Source of the DNA: a virus
Virus record (IMG/VR): IMGVR_UViG_3300017917_001336
Location: 83,568 to 147,567 of that record
Strand: one strand, 5' to 3'
DNA length: 64,000 nt
Shown here: positions 53,098 through 60,420 of the stretch, one piece after another
How positions within the stretch are numbered: position 1 is the first letter of the stretch
How the letters are laid out: the number at the start of each line of letters is the position of its first letter
Position numbers and translations under genes: made by a program
Notes under the pieces: generated by a model
What the model saw: the letters and a program-made list of their open reading frames with translations, nothing else
Databases searched by the model: none
Told to the model about the DNA's origin: nothing

Positions 53098-53201
53098 TGA
53101 GCTATCACCAAATAAACAATTATAGCAACAATAGCCCATGCAGCTAACTTTTCTCCGTACTCAGCTTCAACTTGCTCTATTTTTTTAATAATATCCGCCA
53201 T
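53094..53201 (-). CDS. 35-aa membrane peptide
   Basis: MADIIKKIEQVEAEYGEKLAAWAIVAIIVYLVIAQ in outline: a charged helix, then one transmembrane helix. AAAGGA precedes the ATG. Confidence 0.65.
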   Translation of the reverse strand: MADIIKKIEQVEAEYGEKLAAWAIVAIIVYLVIAQ

Positions 53202-53286
53202 TACGATATCCTTTACGATTGCGATATTCGTGCAATGATTCAGCGCAGGCAATTAAAAAATTCCAAACGTATTTGATAGGCTTCAT
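53185..53286 (-). CDS. 33-aa peptide
   Basis: MKPIKYVWNFLIACAESLHEYRNRKGYRNGGYY in outline; short hydrophobic start and basic tail. AAGGAGC upstream and an ATGA overlap with the 59-aa gene support it. Confidence 0.55.
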   Translation of the reverse strand: MKPIKYVWNFLIACAESLHEYRNRKGYRNGGYY

Positions 53287-53462
53287 AGGTATTGCTCCTT
53301 GTGAGAGTAGTTGAACTCGCGAATGTAGTTTTCGAGTTGGGCGGCATCGGTAATGCCTTTGGTACTTAGATAAGAATCTAAGCGTGATTGATAAGAGCTA
53401 TTTGGAAACATCTCTGCTAGACGCTCTAAAATGGCTAGCATTTTTCTTGATAGGGTTTGCAT
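53283..53462 (-). CDS. small helical protein, 59 aa
   Basis: MQTLSRKMLAILERLAEMFPNSSYQSRLDSYLSTKGITDAAQLENYIREFNYSHKEQYL in outline; helix-rich. AGAGGAC precedes the ATG. First gene of the minus operon that ends with the alpha/beta hydrolase. Confidence 0.65.
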   Translation of the reverse strand: MQTLSRKMLAILERLAEMFPNSSYQSRLDSYLSTKGITDAAQLENYIREFNYSHKEQYL

Positions 53463-53510
53463 TTTACTGTCCTCTGTAAGTGTGTGTAGTAACTCATGGT
53501 TTCTACTGAG

Positions 53511-53518
53511 TATTTATA
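53511..53518 (-). promoter_or_regulatory. late promoter, perfect TATAAATA
   Basis: Exact match to the T4 late consensus on the minus strand, upstream of 53462. Confidence 0.7.
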
Positions 53519-53585
53519 TTTTATTAACGCATCGCAACATGAATTTGTTGCCACTTGATTTCGTCAAATCTTTATGTTACAATAC

Positions 53586-53593
53586 GATAAATA
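53586..53593 (+). promoter_or_regulatory. late promoter for 53613
   Basis: GATAAATA, 19 nt before the ATG. Confidence 0.65.
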
Positions 53594-53612
53594 TCTGTAG
53601 GATACTAATAAA

Positions 53613-53867
53613 ATGCGTAAAAGTACAAGATCAATTCTGCAAGGCCTCTCTGACCTAGGACTTAATCGTGACACCGAATTAGTCATAGAAAGCCGTGGTT
53701 CAAACTTAATACAAAGTGCAATCAATCTATTAGATATGATTAGAGAAACATATGATGTTGAAACAGCAGCAGAATTAGAGCGCCGATTTATTAATTCTAT
53801 TAAAGCAAGTGATCCTGCAAAATTTAAGCGTGGTATCAAACGCATTCAAGAGAGTAAAGATCAATGA
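53613..53867 (+). CDS. helical basic protein, 84 aa
   Basis: MRKSTRSILQGLSDLGLNRDTELVIESRGSNLIQSAINLLDMIRETYDVETAAELERRF...; starts Arg-rich. Coupled to the nucleotidyltransferase gene by overlap (ATGA). Possibly a partner (antitoxin-like or accessory) of that enzyme; this is only context. Confidence 0.65.
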   Translation: MRKSTRSILQGLSDLGLNRDTELVIESRGSNLIQSAINLLDMIRETYDVETAAELERRFINSIKASDPAKFKRGIKRIQESKDQ

Positions 53868-54706
53868 GCGGTTCAGCGTTAAAAAAGCTAGGGATTGATA
53901 CACTAGATAATAATCCTACTAAAGGTGTACTTGTACGTCTAAGCCCTAAGCAATTTTTACAAATTAAACAAGGACTACAACCTGTATTGGCTGCACTAGG
54001 CGACAAGGGTGTTTGGACTAGTGGTGGCGCAGGCAGTTTTGATCCAGAGCATCGTTTTGCTAGTAAAGGTACAACTAAAATAGACAGCGGTGATGTAGAT
54101 GTATTCATAGATACAGCCCTACTTAAACAAAAACTTAACTTAGATCCAGAAATGGACGATCCAGCTGTGCGTAAAGTTTTAGCTGGTCATATGGTTAAAC
54201 ACTATCCAACTATTCAAATTGGTAAAAACGTGCATATTGGTTACCCAGTAGGTAAAGAAATAGAAGGATTGCCAGCTTACTTTCAGGTAGACTTAATGAC
54301 TATGGCTCATGCACATGAAATTGCTCGACATCACGAACATGATTATAGTGTTAAAGATAGTCCGTATGGCGGGCAGGATCAACAATTTGCTCTAGCCAGT
54401 TTAGTTAACACAATTCCAGGTGCTCCCGAAAGAACATATCAATATAATGGCTTTGGCGGCGCATTACAAAATCGTGCCACTGGTGAAGTTATTACACGTG
54501 ATATCGATAAAATAGCAGAAATTGTGCTAGGTAAAGGAGCAACAGGTGACATGCTAGGAAATGTAGAAAGCATGATTGCCGCAGTAGGCGGAATTGATAG
54601 CCCAAGATTAGCGCAATTCCGTGATGATATGGCTAAAAAGTACCCGCACTTAAAAGAAGGGTCTATAGACTGGTTTAAAGCTATACGCTCAAAATTAGCC
54701 GTATAA
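53864..54706 (+). CDS. nucleotidyltransferase-fold protein, 280 aa
   Basis: DSGDVDVFIDTALL carries the D-x-D pair of polymerase-beta-like nucleotidyltransferases, and YFQVDLMTMA provides the third Asp. GAGSFDPEHRFASKGTTKI is in the place of the GS motif. Transfers NMP groups to protein, RNA or small molecules in known members. Substrate unknown. Confidence 0.72.
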   Translation: MSGSALKKLGIDTLDNNPTKGVLVRLSPKQFLQIKQGLQPVLAALGDKGVWTSGGAGSFDPEHRFASKGTTKIDSGDVDVFIDTALLKQKLNLDPEMDDPAVRKVLAGHMVKHYPTIQIGKNVHIGYPVGKEIEGLPAYFQVDLMTMAHAHEIARHHEHDYSVKDSPYGGQDQQFALASLVNTIPGAPERTYQYNGFGGALQNRATGEVITRDIDKIAEIVLGKGATGDMLGNVESMIAAVGGIDSPRLAQFRDDMAKKYPHLKEGSIDWFKAIRSKLAV

Positions 54707-54726
54707 GCCCATTTTTAAACTTCAAT

Positions 54727-54734
54727 ACTAAATA
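54727..54734 (+). promoter_or_regulatory. late promoter for 54792
   Basis: ACTAAATA, with a leader of about 50 nt that ends in GAGGAGAAAAA before the ATG at 54792. Confidence 0.65.
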
Positions 54735-54791
54735 CATATACAAAGCTCACAGAGTAGTGGGCATTGATAAGCATATACGAGGAGAAAAATT

Positions 54792-55220
54792 ATGCCATCA
54801 TTAATCGGAACAACAGTTGCCGCTAACTACGGCAAGATGACAGCACAACAAACCTACGGCGTAGGTGAAGTTTATAGCAACTTTGGTACACGTCAATTAA
54901 CTTTCATTAAAGTTGTTGTATCAGGTGGTTCAACACCAGACCTAAGCACAAACTACAACACAGATCCTTTCAGCAACTTTGCTAAGGCTGTTCGTGCTTT
55001 ACAAAATCAAAACGAAATTTATTTCTTAGGCGTACCAAGCTCAACAGCTTTTGTTGCAGCTATTTCTTACGACACACAAGTTGGTGCAGAAACATCTAGC
55101 AACACACAAGCAACTACTTATGGTCAATTAGAAAGCGATGTTTACAAAGCATTAGGATCATGGGGTTCAGGTGCAGTAACAGTTAGCGTTCTAACAGCTA
55201 GCGGTGCTTCTATTGCTTAA
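54792..55220 (+). CDS. abundant-type virion protein, 142 aa
   Basis: MPSLIGTTVAANYGKMTAQQTYGVGEVYSNFGTRQLTFIKVVVSGG...; Thr/Ser/Ala-rich with beta segments, a strong ribosome-binding site (GAGGAG), long leader and a strong terminator, all as expected for a highly expressed structural protein. No specific homologue recognised. Confidence 0.72.
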   Translation: MPSLIGTTVAANYGKMTAQQTYGVGEVYSNFGTRQLTFIKVVVSGGSTPDLSTNYNTDPFSNFAKAVRALQNQNEIYFLGVPSSTAFVAAISYDTQVGAETSSNTQATTYGQLESDVYKALGSWGSGAVTVSVLTASGASIA

Positions 55221-55258
55221 TAGCAATTTTTAATTCTCATCGGGATGGGAAGCAAATC

Positions 55259-55281
55259 AGGACTCTTCGGAGTCCTTTTTT
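55259..55281 (+). terminator. rho-independent terminator
   Basis: AGGACTC, TTCG tetraloop, GAGTCCT and T's. Confidence 0.9.
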
Positions 55282-55286
55282 GTTGG

Positions 55287-55294
55287 CGTAAATA
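55287..55294 (+). promoter_or_regulatory. late promoter, leaderless type
   Basis: CGTAAATA within the palindrome GCGTAAATATACGC; the ATG at 55300 is 5 nt downstream. Confidence 0.6.
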
Positions 55295-55299
55295 TACGC

Positions 55300-55701
55300 A
55301 TGGATTATAAGCTATACACTACTGTCGACATAACTAATACTGGGCAATATAGAACAGAGCCTGGCAAAGAGCATTTGCGTTGGAAAGAGCAAAACTTCCA
55401 AACAGTATTATTAACTTTAGGTATTAGAGCAAATGTCACATACTCATTAAAACCTACAATAACAGAAGTAAAAGGGAGTCTAGTTGGGTTTGAAACTGAC
55501 GAAATAATACGTGTATGGCGTTTTGATTTTAGAACTGAACGTGAACATTTATTTGAATCAAACAAAGATCCTGTTGGATATTTACTAGAAGATTTTAACG
55601 GAGTACCGTTCATAAGTGGGTTAGACGAAAGTATGCAACAAAATCTCGATGTTTTTGTTACAGATGGTCCATCACGAAATATTGTTTTTAAACAAAAATA
55701 A
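55300..55701 (+). CDS. virion-type protein of unknown function, 133 aa
   Basis: MDYKLYTTVDITNTGQYRTEPGKEHLRWKEQNFQTVLLTLGIRANVTYSL...; beta-rich. Late promoter directly before the ATG and no ribosome-binding site. Role inferred from context only. Confidence 0.65.
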   Translation: MDYKLYTTVDITNTGQYRTEPGKEHLRWKEQNFQTVLLTLGIRANVTYSLKPTITEVKGSLVGFETDEIIRVWRFDFRTEREHLFESNKDPVGYLLEDFNGVPFISGLDESMQQNLDVFVTDGPSRNIVFKQK

Positions 55702-55707
55702 TAAATA
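55700..55707 (+). promoter_or_regulatory. late promoter for 55787
   Basis: AATAAATA. The leader of about 75 nt contains the hairpin CTAAGGA-ACG-TCCTTAG at 55743-55759. Confidence 0.6.
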
Positions 55708-55786
55708 TATCAAAGGCTCCAAACTAGGCAATTAATCATACACTAAGGAACGTCCTTAGACACATTAATTAACAGGATAAAAACTA

Positions 55787-56086
55787 ATGCCAACAGTTGC
55801 AGAGCGAGTAAGCGTACTTGAAACAAAGATTGAAAACTTTGATGAAAAGTTAGACGATGTCAAAAATGACATTACCTCTAACCACTCCGATTTAAAAACA
55901 CAACTCAAAACGATGTACGATGCTAGCTGTCAACAACACGCAGAGCTTGCTGGCAAAATCAAAGACCTAGAAGGCATTAAAGACAGATGGATCAAATGGA
56001 CTATGATTGTCCTAGCATTTGCAGCAGGTGCAGGTTGGATTGGTAATGCAAACTTACCAACTATTTTAAAATTCATTGGCCTATAA
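55787..56086 (+). CDS. coiled-coil membrane protein (XhlA-like), 99 aa
   Basis: An N-terminal coiled coil (VAERVSVLETKIENFDEKLDDVKNDITSNHSDLKTQL) and one C-terminal transmembrane segment (WTMIVLAFAAGAGWIG) give the layout of hemolysin XhlA-type holin accessories. Could act in lysis or as a virion-membrane contact protein. The mRNA leader carries a hairpin. AGGAT before the ATG. Confidence 0.65.
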   Translation: MPTVAERVSVLETKIENFDEKLDDVKNDITSNHSDLKTQLKTMYDASCQQHAELAGKIKDLEGIKDRWIKWTMIVLAFAAGAGWIGNANLPTILKFIGL

Positions 56087-56087
56087 T

Positions 56088-56095
56088 AGTAAATA
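56088..56095 (+). promoter_or_regulatory. late promoter, leaderless type
   Basis: AGTAAATA, 4 nt (ATGA) before the ATG at 56100. Confidence 0.6.
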
Positions 56096-56099
56096 ATGA

Positions 56100-56798
56100 A
56101 TGAAAGTCCAAGAGCTATCCCCAGCGCCAATAACGCACAACATTGAACTTAATCCTAAGCTCTGGGACAATACGTCTCTCATACCAGAAGTAAGACACAA
56201 GTTATTAGTCATAGCAAAACATTTTGCTGACTATCTTAACGTAGATCGTCTAAATCTTAAAGACATTACAATTAGCGGATCTAACGCTAGCTATGGATAT
56301 AATGATAGCAGTGATGTAGATTTGCATTTAGTTTGTATTGTTGACCCATCACAAGCAGAGTTGTTTGATGCAAAGAAAAATGTATACAACTCTCGATATA
56401 ATATTAAAATCAAAGATATTGATGTAGAACTGTATGTGCAGGACTATAAGCAAAAGCATCATTCATCCGGCATATATTCTGTACTAAACAATAAATGGTT
56501 AAACGAGCCAAAAAAAGAAGCGCCACGTGCTACTGCCCAAGAAGTTAAAAGTAAAGCCCGTAATTATGCTGGCCGTATCAATCAAGCACTTCGCTCTAAA
56601 AATTTAGAAACAGCTAAAGAAACTATGGCTAACATACGCAGGTTACGCCAAGCAGGTTTAGAAAAGGGCGGAGAACATTCTGTAGAAAACTTAGCATTTA
56701 AGTTGCTCAGAGCTCGCGGCCAAATTGATAAATTGCGTAAATACATAGATAAATTAGAAAGTGCTAGTCTTAGCATTGGAGAAAAACATGAAAGTTAA
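56100..56798 (+). CDS. nucleotidyltransferase-fold protein with capsid-targeting-like start, 232 aa
   Basis: ISGSNASYGYNDSSDVDLHLVCIVD is a full polymerase-beta-like motif (G-S, then D-x-D), and KDIDVELYVQDYK gives the third Asp. The C-terminal 100 residues are helical and basic (KSKARNYAGRINQALRSKNLETAKETMANIRRLRQAG). MKVQELSPAP at the start fits the M-K-x-x-E-L pattern. Substrate unknown. Leaderless late gene. Confidence 0.75.
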   Translation: MKVQELSPAPITHNIELNPKLWDNTSLIPEVRHKLLVIAKHFADYLNVDRLNLKDITISGSNASYGYNDSSDVDLHLVCIVDPSQAELFDAKKNVYNSRYNIKIKDIDVELYVQDYKQKHHSSGIYSVLNNKWLNEPKKEAPRATAQEVKSKARNYAGRINQALRSKNLETAKETMANIRRLRQAGLEKGGEHSVENLAFKLLRARGQIDKLRKYIDKLESASLSIGEKHES

Positions 56799-57579
56799 AC
56801 AAATCGTAGGCGAACACAAAAAAGGTGTGAGAGCAATGAAGTATGGCAAAAAGACCAAAGGTGCAGTACCTATTTACGGTCCTGATGCTAAAGATGCTAA
56901 ACTAAAACCAGTTAAACCTGTTGGGCCTGGAGCAAAATTAGATGAAGCTGGTGATGTTATCAAACAATATGAACCAGGAAAATTAGTTACTACTGATAAT
57001 CCACAAACTGGTGTAAGCACTACTGTTGACCTAACTAAATCTCCAGGAGCACTTCGTCCTACAGACAAAGGTACATTAGAACTTGATCCAACCCCTGCGG
57101 CAGGAACAGTGGGCTCTACTGGCGGCCAAGCGGCACCAAAAATTGCTCCAGGGGCTCCAGTTACAGTAGCAGACGATGACAAAGCAGTTTCTGAAGAAAC
57201 ACCAGATGCAATCAAACAACAATATGTAACACAATTAACACAACTGATGCAAACTGCCCAGCAACCATGGGAAAAGAAACAATTAGAATATAGACTAAAA
57301 GCTGTTCAAGACGGTATGGTTCCAACTACAGGCACTGGCGGAGCAATTAAAGTGCTACCTCCAGTAGAATGGGAACGCTCAACTAACCCAACGGTTATTG
57401 CTAGAATTATTGGCAAGGACGGACTAAGCCCAGAGTATCTACAAAAATCTAATATGATTGGTAGAGGATTAGATTACATCGGACTTCCAGGAAAGAATCC
57501 AGTTAATCCCGACTTAAAGTTTGAATCTGAAGATGATAAGTTACTAAACAAAATGTTAACTATTGCTGGTCTAAGATGA
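56788..57579 (+). CDS. virion-type protein with conserved ends, 263 aa
   Basis: Start at ATG 56788 (MKVKQIVGEHKKG), GGAGAAAAA upstream. The start is capsid-targeting-like; the end FESEDDKLLNKMLTIAGLR is a tail motif (LxxMLxIAG) also seen, as LTRVRKLAGV, on the 667-aa protein at 7999. The middle is Pro/Gly/Thr-rich and probably disordered. Likely internal head or ejection protein. Confidence 0.65.
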   Translation: MKVKQIVGEHKKGVRAMKYGKKTKGAVPIYGPDAKDAKLKPVKPVGPGAKLDEAGDVIKQYEPGKLVTTDNPQTGVSTTVDLTKSPGALRPTDKGTLELDPTPAAGTVGSTGGQAAPKIAPGAPVTVADDDKAVSEETPDAIKQQYVTQLTQLMQTAQQPWEKKQLEYRLKAVQDGMVPTTGTGGAIKVLPPVEWERSTNPTVIARIIGKDGLSPEYLQKSNMIGRGLDYIGLPGKNPVNPDLKFESEDDKLLNKMLTIAGLR

Positions 57580-57842
57580 GAATAAGCGAGCTTATACAGG
57601 GGTTTGATTTTCAACCCCCTAAAAATCAAAAAGTGTATAACATACTTGACGAGTTTGAAGTATGGACAACACTTGAAGAATTAGAGCTCCTTAAAAAGCT
57701 ACAAAAGCCTATTAAAATCTCAAAGCTCACAGAACATGAGCAATTCACAATCCAGGCTATGATTCGTAAAAGTTTGGTAACTAAGATAGGGATGGAAGAT
57801 CCTATGGTAGTAGCCAATGAAAAAACTAACGAAGAAGACTAA
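57576..57842 (+). CDS. protein of unknown function, 88 aa
   Basis: MRISELIQGFDFQPPKNQKVYNILDEFEVWTTLEELELLKKL...; start fits the M-R-x-x-E-L pattern, then a helical domain resembling a small winged-helix (LTEHEQFTIQAMIRKSLVTKIG). ATGA overlap upstream. Confidence 0.65.
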   Translation: MRISELIQGFDFQPPKNQKVYNILDEFEVWTTLEELELLKKLQKPIKISKLTEHEQFTIQAMIRKSLVTKIGMEDPMVVANEKTNEED

Positions 57843-58272
57843 AACTAAAGTAATCAAAACTCTAGCTGAACAATTTAGTGTTGAGCTAGATAAGAAACTG
57901 CCAGTTACTATTTTGCCCAACGGAGGAATCCTTTATAAGGATTATCTAGTTAAGCAAATGAAAAACGGCAACTGGGGTGTGTACAATTACAGGCAAAAAA
58001 ATCTAATAGAGCAGTTCTACCTTAAAAGTTGTGCTCTTATGGCGGCAAAAGCCCACGCAAACACTAATTTAACTGCGTTTTTTGAAGTTAAGCATCTAGA
58101 TAATCGTTATTGGGCTAACCACTGTGATTTTGTTGTTTACAAAAATAATATAAAATCAGCAAAAGACTTTGATCGATACTTGGTTCTTCTTACTAGATTG
58201 GAAGAAAGCCAGCTTAAGGAAGCGTTCTATAAGGAAGAAATTTCCAATAAGTTTAAGTGGTCATTTGTATAA
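57817..58272 (+). CDS. basic protein of unknown function, 151 aa
   Basis: MKKLTKKTKTKVIKTLAEQFSVELDKKLPVTILPNGGILYKDYLVKQMKNGNWGVYNYRQK...; Lys-rich start, then mixed alpha/beta with RYWANHCDFVVYK. Overlaps 57842 by 26 bases. No domain recognised. Confidence 0.65.
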   Translation: MKKLTKKTKTKVIKTLAEQFSVELDKKLPVTILPNGGILYKDYLVKQMKNGNWGVYNYRQKNLIEQFYLKSCALMAAKAHANTNLTAFFEVKHLDNRYWANHCDFVVYKNNIKSAKDFDRYLVLLTRLEESQLKEAFYKEEISNKFKWSFV

Positions 58273-58275
58273 ATA
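58268..58275 (+). promoter_or_regulatory. late promoter, perfect TATAAATA
   Basis: Exact T4 late consensus, 27 nt before the ATG at 58303. Confidence 0.75.
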
Positions 58276-58302
58276 CGTAATAAGATTTCTAGGACAAGAA
58301 TC

Positions 58303-59304
58303 ATGCAAATTAGAGAATTTTCAAAACCAGTAACAAGCAAGCAGCTTAACGAAAGTTTAGCACAAAAGTTTGGTTACAGACTTCAGTTAGAGCAGTTTAC
58401 TGACATGCAACTAGAAGATGCACGTAACAAGTTACGTACACGTATTAGTCAAATGGAGTTGTCAGAAAGCTTCGACTCTATTCTTGAAAGCCCAGAGTAC
58501 CAAAAGACTCGCTTAATGTTAGATTGCATTAATCAGGAAATTCTAGAAAGAGAAATGACGCCTGGCGAAAAGAAGAAAGAAAAAGAAATCAAAGCAAAAA
58601 CTGACAAATCAGGGATGAAGCAATCTATGAAAAAACAATACGGTGAAGAAAAAGGCGAAAACGTTTACTTCGCAACCATTCGCAAACGTGCAATGGACGA
58701 ATCAATTCCAGAAAGCTGGATTGACTCAGCAATCAGTCGTTTAGAACTAGGCGAATCAGACAATGAAGAGCTAAAGGCAGAATTAGCAGTACGTTATGAC
58801 ATCAAAGAATCAGTAGCTAGCTGGTTGTTATGTGAAGGCGAAGAAGATAAAGCTGAGACTATCATTGCTACCAAAGATATGGTTGACCGTATTACTAGCT
58901 GGTTGGAAGACGTCGCTGCAATGAAGTCAGAACAGTTATTAGAATTATTAGACTCTATAAGAGATACACAAGGTAGTGACGTAGCACAACGTTACAATGA
59001 CGCAATTAAACCAGCACTTGAATCAGTATATTCAGCATTAGAACAATCACGCGAAGGCTTATCAAATGCTTTAGCTGTTGTTTCAGGCAAAGAAATTTCA
59101 ACAATGGGCTCAGCTACACCAGGCGCAATGGGTGGTGCACCAGCTGACTTAGGTACAGGCGCAGGCGAACTAACTCCTCCAATTGGTGGAGCAGAAGGCG
59201 AAGAAGAACTACCACCTCCAGCAGCAGAAGTAGGCAGAGAAAAACGTGAAAGCGTTGATTACAGCAGACGCTTAGGCATGTTGCTAGCATCAAAAAAAAA
59301 GTAA
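58303..59304 (+). CDS. putative head/scaffold-type structural protein, 333 aa
   Basis: Starts MQIREFSKPVTSKQLNES (M-x-x-R-E-F and L-N-E), consistent with head-protease processing. Strongly helical and acidic from about 30 to 250, with repeated Glu/Lys heptads (EDARNKLRTRISQMELSESFDSILES) and the segment SGMKQSMKKQYGEEKGENVYFATIRKRAMDES. The last 90 residues are Gly/Pro/Ala/Glu-rich. The pattern is like prohead core proteins, but the identity is not certain. Confidence 0.65.
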   Translation: MQIREFSKPVTSKQLNESLAQKFGYRLQLEQFTDMQLEDARNKLRTRISQMELSESFDSILESPEYQKTRLMLDCINQEILEREMTPGEKKKEKEIKAKTDKSGMKQSMKKQYGEEKGENVYFATIRKRAMDESIPESWIDSAISRLELGESDNEELKAELAVRYDIKESVASWLLCEGEEDKAETIIATKDMVDRITSWLEDVAAMKSEQLLELLDSIRDTQGSDVAQRYNDAIKPALESVYSALEQSREGLSNALAVVSGKEISTMGSATPGAMGGAPADLGTGAGELTPPIGGAEGEEELPPPAAEVGREKRESVDYSRRLGMLLASKKK

Positions 59305-59312
59305 TTAAAGAA

Positions 59313-59642
59313 ATGGTTGACCCCTTGGTTATGACACTAAGGGGCATCCAAGCAGACGCAGACAACAAAGGAGTAGAAGCTCCTATGACATGGGATGCGC
59401 TCAATTCAATCAATACCGGAATGGGTTCTCCAAACATTGACTATGATCGTTTTGCTGCCCAATGGGAAGCAGAAGGTGAAGAAGGCATTTTACATCAATT
59501 AGTAGATAGATTCGACGGTAACGGTGTAGTTATTAAGACCAAAGACCAAGAAGACGAACTACCTCAACAAGGCCAAGAGAAAGAAGCAGAAAGCGAAATC
59601 TCTAAAATGGCAAAACGTGTTACAAGAAAAAAGTTCGGATAA
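59313..59642 (+). CDS. acidic protein of unknown function, 109 aa
   Basis: MVDPLVMTLRGIQADADNKGVEAPMTWDALNSINTGMGSPNIDYDRFAAQWEAEGEEGILHQLV...; ends Lys-rich (KMAKRVTRKKFG). Follows the scaffold-type gene after 8 nt, with only AAAGAA upstream. Function unknown. Confidence 0.65.
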   Translation: MVDPLVMTLRGIQADADNKGVEAPMTWDALNSINTGMGSPNIDYDRFAAQWEAEGEEGILHQLVDRFDGNGVVIKTKDQEDELPQQGQEKEAESEISKMAKRVTRKKFG

Positions 59643-59671
59643 TTGACATGTAGAGTTGTATAGTATATAAT
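59643..59671 (+). promoter_or_regulatory. sigma70 promoter giving a leaderless nuclease mRNA
   Basis: TTGACA at 59643-59648, 17 bp, TATAAT at 59666-59671, then TACTAT and the ATG at 59678. Confidence 0.85.
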
Positions 59672-59677
59672 TACTAT

Positions 59678-60394
59678 ATGACTCTATTAACCGAAAGATA
59701 TGACTACACTCCTTTGGACAGGGAAAGTGTAGAGGGCAAGCGATTATACGCTACGCCCGACGGCAACAAGTTGCCATCCGTAACAACAATCCTAGACAAG
59801 ACTAAACCGTGGGAAAAGGTGCAAGCCTTACTTAATTGGAAAAAGTCTGTTGGTGAAAAGAAAGCACAAGAGATTGTAACAGAAGCTGCAGGACGTGGCA
59901 CACGAATGCACAAGTACCTTGAGGATTATATTACACAAGGTGTTTTAAATGAACCTGGTTCAAATCCGTACTCTGTTCAAAGCCACAAGATGGCCAAACA
60001 CATTATCGAAAACGGACTTAAAAACGTTAATGAAGTTTGGGGTGTTGAGGTTGGACTGTACTATCCAGGATTATATGCTGGCTCAACAGACTGTGTAGGC
60101 ATACACCTTAATGAGCCAGCAATCATGGACCATAAGCAAACTAACAAGCCTAAAAAAGAAGAGTGGATCGAAGACTACTACTTACAAATGGTTGCTTATG
60201 CCCTAGCACACAACGAAGTACACAAAACTAATATCCGCAAGGGTGTAGTGTTTATGTGTGTAAAACCCCCAGAAATTAAACCGTTAGTTTGGGGAGATCC
60301 TGCATATCAAGAATTTGTACTTACACCTGATAAATTTGATTACTGGGAAAAACAGTGGTGGAATAGAGTGGAACAATACTACCGCGAAAACTGA
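59678..60394 (+). CDS. PD-(D/E)XK exonuclease (RecB/Cas4-like), 238 aa
   Basis: LPSVTTILDKTKP and AGRGTRMHKYLEDY form the N-terminal part; YAGSTDCVGIHLNEPAIMDHKQTNK holds the catalytic Asp, Asp and Lys (D...D-x-K); YLQMVAYALAHNEVH supplies the Q-x3-Y motif of RecB-type nucleases. It likely processes DNA ends in recombination or repair. The ATG is 6 nt after TATAAT, as for the replication genes. Confidence 0.87.
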   Translation: MTLLTERYDYTPLDRESVEGKRLYATPDGNKLPSVTTILDKTKPWEKVQALLNWKKSVGEKKAQEIVTEAAGRGTRMHKYLEDYITQGVLNEPGSNPYSVQSHKMAKHIIENGLKNVNEVWGVEVGLYYPGLYAGSTDCVGIHLNEPAIMDHKQTNKPKKEEWIEDYYLQMVAYALAHNEVHKTNIRKGVVFMCVKPPEIKPLVWGDPAYQEFVLTPDKFDYWEKQWWNRVEQYYREN

Positions 60395-60400
60395 TAAATA
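60393..60400 (+). promoter_or_regulatory. late promoter for the tailspike
   Basis: GATAAATA, 20 nt before the ATG at 60421. Confidence 0.65.
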
Positions 60401-60420
60401 TCCAATAAGAGGATATAATT

